From NCBI GenBank assembly GCA_030044295.1, contig JASHWB010000194.1, forward strand, positions 1 to 8,838: a stretch of DNA of 8,838 nucleotides, in the 5' to 3' direction. The position numbers and the translations under genes are program-made. Position 1 is the stretch's first letter, and the number at the start of each line of letters is the position of its first letter. The notes beneath the pieces were generated by a model that was not told where the DNA came from, made no database searches, and was given only the letters and a program-made list of their open reading frames with translations. Origin of the DNA: Candidatus Acidiferrales bacterium. Lineage in GTDB: Bacteria > Acidobacteriota > Terriglobia > Acidiferrales > UBA7541. Below, in pieces: positions 7,265 to 8,838 of this stretch.

Positions 7265-7352
7265 TGCGATGCGGCAGGGGCAAGATGGCTGTGCGGCAAG
7301 AAGGGGAAGTACAACTCTTGGAAAGACCAACGCATCGCACTCAAGGATGCGT
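7265..7352 (+). promoter_or_regulatory. Alternative RNA pairings in the sigma-gene leader
   Basis: The segment 7330-7339 (ACGCATCGCA) can pair two ways. Its first seven bases form a perfect 7-bp hairpin with GATGCGT at 7346-7352 across a 9-base loop. Bases 7331-7339 also pair perfectly over 9 bp with TGCGATGCG at 7265-7273. The two pairings exclude each other. The hairpin ends 31 bases before the ATG at 7384. The longer-range pairing would enclose an upstream AGGGG and ATG (7285). The pairings are seen directly; regulation is inferred. Confidence 0.3.
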
Positions 7353-7383
7353 CCCGGCGGGCAGCGTGACCCGAGCGAGACGA

Positions 7384-8007
7384 ATGGAGACTGGGGACAT
7401 ACCAGAGCCGGAATTGATCCGGCTGGCCCAGCAAGGAAACGCGGCGGCGTTCGAAGGTCTGTACCAATTGCATAATCGCCGCGTGTACTCGCTATGTCTC
7501 CGGATGGTGGGGAACACCGCGGAGGCGGAAGACCTGACGCAAGAGGCGTTCCTGCAGCTTTTCCGTAAGATCTCCACGTTCCGCGGCGAATCGGCGTTTT
7601 CCACCTGGCTGCACCGTCTCTCGGTCAACGTGGTGCTGATGAAGTTACGCAAGAAGTCGGGCAAGGAAACTTCGCTCGAGCAAGTGACCGACCCCGATGA
7701 GGAATCCGGAACGCCGCGCCGGGATTTTGGCACCTTGGACGTGCGCTTGAGCGGTTCTCTCGATCGCGTGAATTTGCAGCGGGCGGTGGAGCAATTGCCT
7801 CCGGGGTACAAATCGGTTTTTGTGCTGCACGACGTGCAGGGATTCGAACACAACGAAATTGCCGAGATTATGGGCTGTTCGATCGGAAACTCGAAGTCGC
7901 AGTTGCACAAAGCGCGCATGCGCCTGCGGGATCTACTGCATGAGACGGTTCGCGAGAAAGCGCGGGAAGAGCGCCGGGCAGCCGGCGGTTCAAGCAGCGA
8001 GGATTGA
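7384..8007 (+). CDS. ECF-type RNA polymerase sigma factor (RpoE-like)
   Basis: Group 4 sigma factor that directs RNA polymerase to a small envelope or stress regulon. From the ATG at 7384 it has 207 residues, normal for the family. Sigma region 2 spans about 23-91, with [18 protein letters not shown] (46-63) and [20 protein letters not shown] (65-84) for core binding and -10 recognition. After a polar linker, region 4 spans about 127-185, with [17 protein letters not shown] and the helix-turn-helix [20 protein letters not shown] (158-177). [11 protein letters not shown] differs slightly from the common GTVKSRLHRAR. The start is uncertain: the frame is open upstream to an ATG at 7285 behind AGGGG, adding 33 residues of low-complexity character. 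I prefer 7384 because family proteins start close before ELIRLAQQG, although its ribosome site is weak. A zinc-finger anti-sigma gene follows 6 bp later. Confidence 0.93.
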   Translation: METGDIPEPELIRLAQQGNAAAFEGLYQLHNRRVYSLCLRMVGNTAEAEDLTQEAFLQLFRKISTFRGESAFSTWLHRLSVNVVLMKLRKKSGKETSLEQVTDPDEESGTPRRDFGTLDVRLSGSLDRVNLQRAVEQLPPGYKSVFVLHDVQGFEHNEIAEIMGCSIGNSKSQLHKARMRLRDLLHETVREKAREERRAAGGSSSED

Positions 8008-8013
8008 TAAGCC

Positions 8014-8727
8014 ATGGGCACGCCCTTAAGCACGATGGACTGTAGCCAATTCGCGGATCAGCTGGACGATTGGCTGAGCGGCGAGCGTTCCACGGCGGCG
8101 CGCGTGCACGCACGCGAATGCCAGCAGTGCCGCGGCCTAGCCGAGGATGTGGGCGCGATCGCAAAAGCCGCTCGCGAGTGGTCTCTCGAAGACGCGGCGC
8201 CGTCTCCCCGTTTGTGGAACGCTCTGCGCGCGCAATTGCAGGAAGAAGGGCTCATTCGCGATGTAGCCCGCCACACCGCGCCCGCCGCTGCGCGGCCGCA
8301 GCCCGGGAATCGCACTTTCCAATCACCCGGATGGTTTGCTGGTTGGTTTGCCGGAGCCTTGCGGCCCGCGATGGCGGGGGCGTATCTCGCGCTTCTGATT
8401 GCTCTGTCATTCCTGTTCGTCGCGCCGAACGGGAAGCAGATCGACGATTCGCAATGGCTGGCTCGCACGCAAAGATCGATTAAACCCCTGAATGCCGAAC
8501 TCGACGCCGCGGAGCACGTGGCGCTTGCCGATCTCGCTGACGTCAATCCGTCTATTTCCGCGTCGTTTCACCAGAACCTCGCAATCGTTGACAACGACAT
8601 CGCCCTCTGCGAAAAGAGCGTCAGCGAACAGCCGGAAAATGAACTCGCGCGGGATTACCTTTACCAAGCATACGAACAGAAAGCGGACTTGCTGGCTCAG
8701 ATGGCCGACCGAGGGGTGGGGCAATGA
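8014..8727 (+). CDS. Membrane-bound zinc-finger anti-sigma factor
   Basis: Predicted to bind and silence the ECF sigma factor encoded just upstream until an envelope signal releases it. The 237-residue protein has an N-terminal ZAS (zf-HC2) domain with the hallmark H-x3-C-x2-C at His32, Cys36 and Cys39, plus Cys10 as a likely fourth ligand. A Pro/Arg-rich linker at about 60-110 follows, then one membrane segment at about 118-137 (AMAGAYLALLIALSFLFVAP), which puts the zinc finger in the cytoplasm. The remaining 100 residues, presumably periplasmic, look helical (HQNLAIVDNDIALCEKS, ENELARDYLYQAYEQKADLL) and could be the sensor. AGGA at 8000-8003, inside the sigma gene, lies 10 bases before the ATG; a second ATG at 8035 has no ribosome site. 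The gap to the sigma stop is 6 bp, and the stop overlaps the next gene, so the three genes are likely co-expressed. Confidence 0.9.
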   Translation: MGTPLSTMDCSQFADQLDDWLSGERSTAARVHARECQQCRGLAEDVGAIAKAAREWSLEDAAPSPRLWNALRAQLQEEGLIRDVARHTAPAAARPQPGNRTFQSPGWFAGWFAGALRPAMAGAYLALLIALSFLFVAPNGKQIDDSQWLARTQRSIKPLNAELDAAEHVALADLADVNPSISASFHQNLAIVDNDIALCEKSVSEQPENELARDYLYQAYEQKADLLAQMADRGVGQ

Positions 8728-8838
8728 GCGCATGTAATTCAAATCCCGTTTCCGCCTGCTGCAAATATTCCAGCTTGCTGATCCCGTGCCTGCTGCTTCT
8801 GGCCGCGACTCCTGCTTCCGCCGATCGCACCATTCAAC
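8724..8838 (+). CDS. Exported protein, N-terminal fragment (runs off window)
   Basis: Only 38 codons are present. The ATG overlaps the anti-sigma stop as ATGA, so translation is probably coupled. The peptide begins MSACNSNPVSACCKYSS, then has a hydrophobic stretch LLIPCLLLLAATPASA followed by DRTIQ, which fits a Sec signal peptide cleaved after ASA at about residue 33. There is no lipobox at that cleavage point, although Cys22 sits inside the hydrophobic core. In acidobacterial clusters of this type the third gene often encodes a surface beta-strand-repeat protein (DUF4097-like); that would fit, but the visible part is too short to say. Confidence 0.75.
   Translation, partial: MSACNSNPVSACCKYSSLLIPCLLLLAATPASADRTIQ

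Larger units (their letters stand above)
7033..7383. other. Gene-free region and leader of the ECF sigma gene
   Basis: These 351 bases lie between the helical protein gene and the sigma factor start. I see no credible protein gene and no known riboswitch pattern. The region holds an inverted repeat around a T run, two copies of GACGACA, and complementary segments that could form alternative RNA structures; all are listed separately. I found no good sigma-70 promoter and no clear GGAAC-type ECF promoter on the plus strand, although one must lie here or further upstream. Confidence 0.55.

Noticed and set aside
7250..7383. Known riboswitch upstream of the sigma gene
   Set aside because: The GC-rich, hairpin-containing stretch suggested one, but I see none of the core motifs of c-di-GMP, TPP, cobalamin or SAM classes.
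7341..8033. Minus-strand frame of 230 codons
   Set aside because: It is antisense to the sigma factor, which has clear region 2 and region 4; the translation is Ser/Arg/Cys-rich without a domain.
1..8838. Mobile element, CRISPR array, defence island or toxin-antitoxin pair
   Set aside because: No transposase, integrase, terminal repeats, regularly spaced repeats or small paired genes were found on either strand.

Overview
The window reads like the chromosome of a GC-rich Gram-negative bacterium, most likely an acidobacterium. This is an inference from three things: the protein flavour, the gene order lysS-lolC-lolD-clpC, and an ECF sigma / zinc-finger anti-sigma / exported-protein cluster of a kind familiar from Acidobacteriota. 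The Lol genes imply an outer membrane. Gene density is high, and there are no tRNA, rRNA, CRISPR or mobile elements.

Left two thirds (1-6193), all on the minus strand and transcribed right to left: lysS (class II lysyl-tRNA synthetase, TTG start), lolC-like permease, lolD-like ATPase, then clpC, whose 3' end lies beyond base 1. lysS and lolC overlap as ATGA. lolD and clpC are 3 bp apart. A 312-bp gene-free gap separates lolC from lolD. The set joins translation, lipoprotein export to the outer membrane and protein quality control. A good sigma-70-type promoter (TTGACG, 18 bp, TATACT) sits upstream of lysS, and the predicted transcript begins with a 6-bp-stem hairpin.

Middle (6194-7032): a 131-bp divergent control region carries the lysS promoter and, on the other strand, an extended -10 element (TGTTATAAT) for a 235-residue, probably all-helical cytoplasmic protein that I do not recognise.

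Right part (7033-8838), plus strand: a 351-bp gene-free leader with possible alternative RNA pairings, then an ECF-type sigma factor, a membrane-bound zinc-finger anti-sigma factor 6 bp downstream, and the first 38 codons of a signal-peptide protein that overlaps the anti-sigma gene as ATGA. These three probably form one envelope-signal response operon in which the anti-sigma factor holds the sigma factor at the membrane.

The genes belong to known kinds, apart from the helical protein. The less ordinary items are that unrecognised protein, the divergent promoter with its 5'-terminal hairpin, the lolC-lolD gap, the hairpin at the lysS-lolC junction and the leader of the sigma gene. I see no convincing previously undescribed system.
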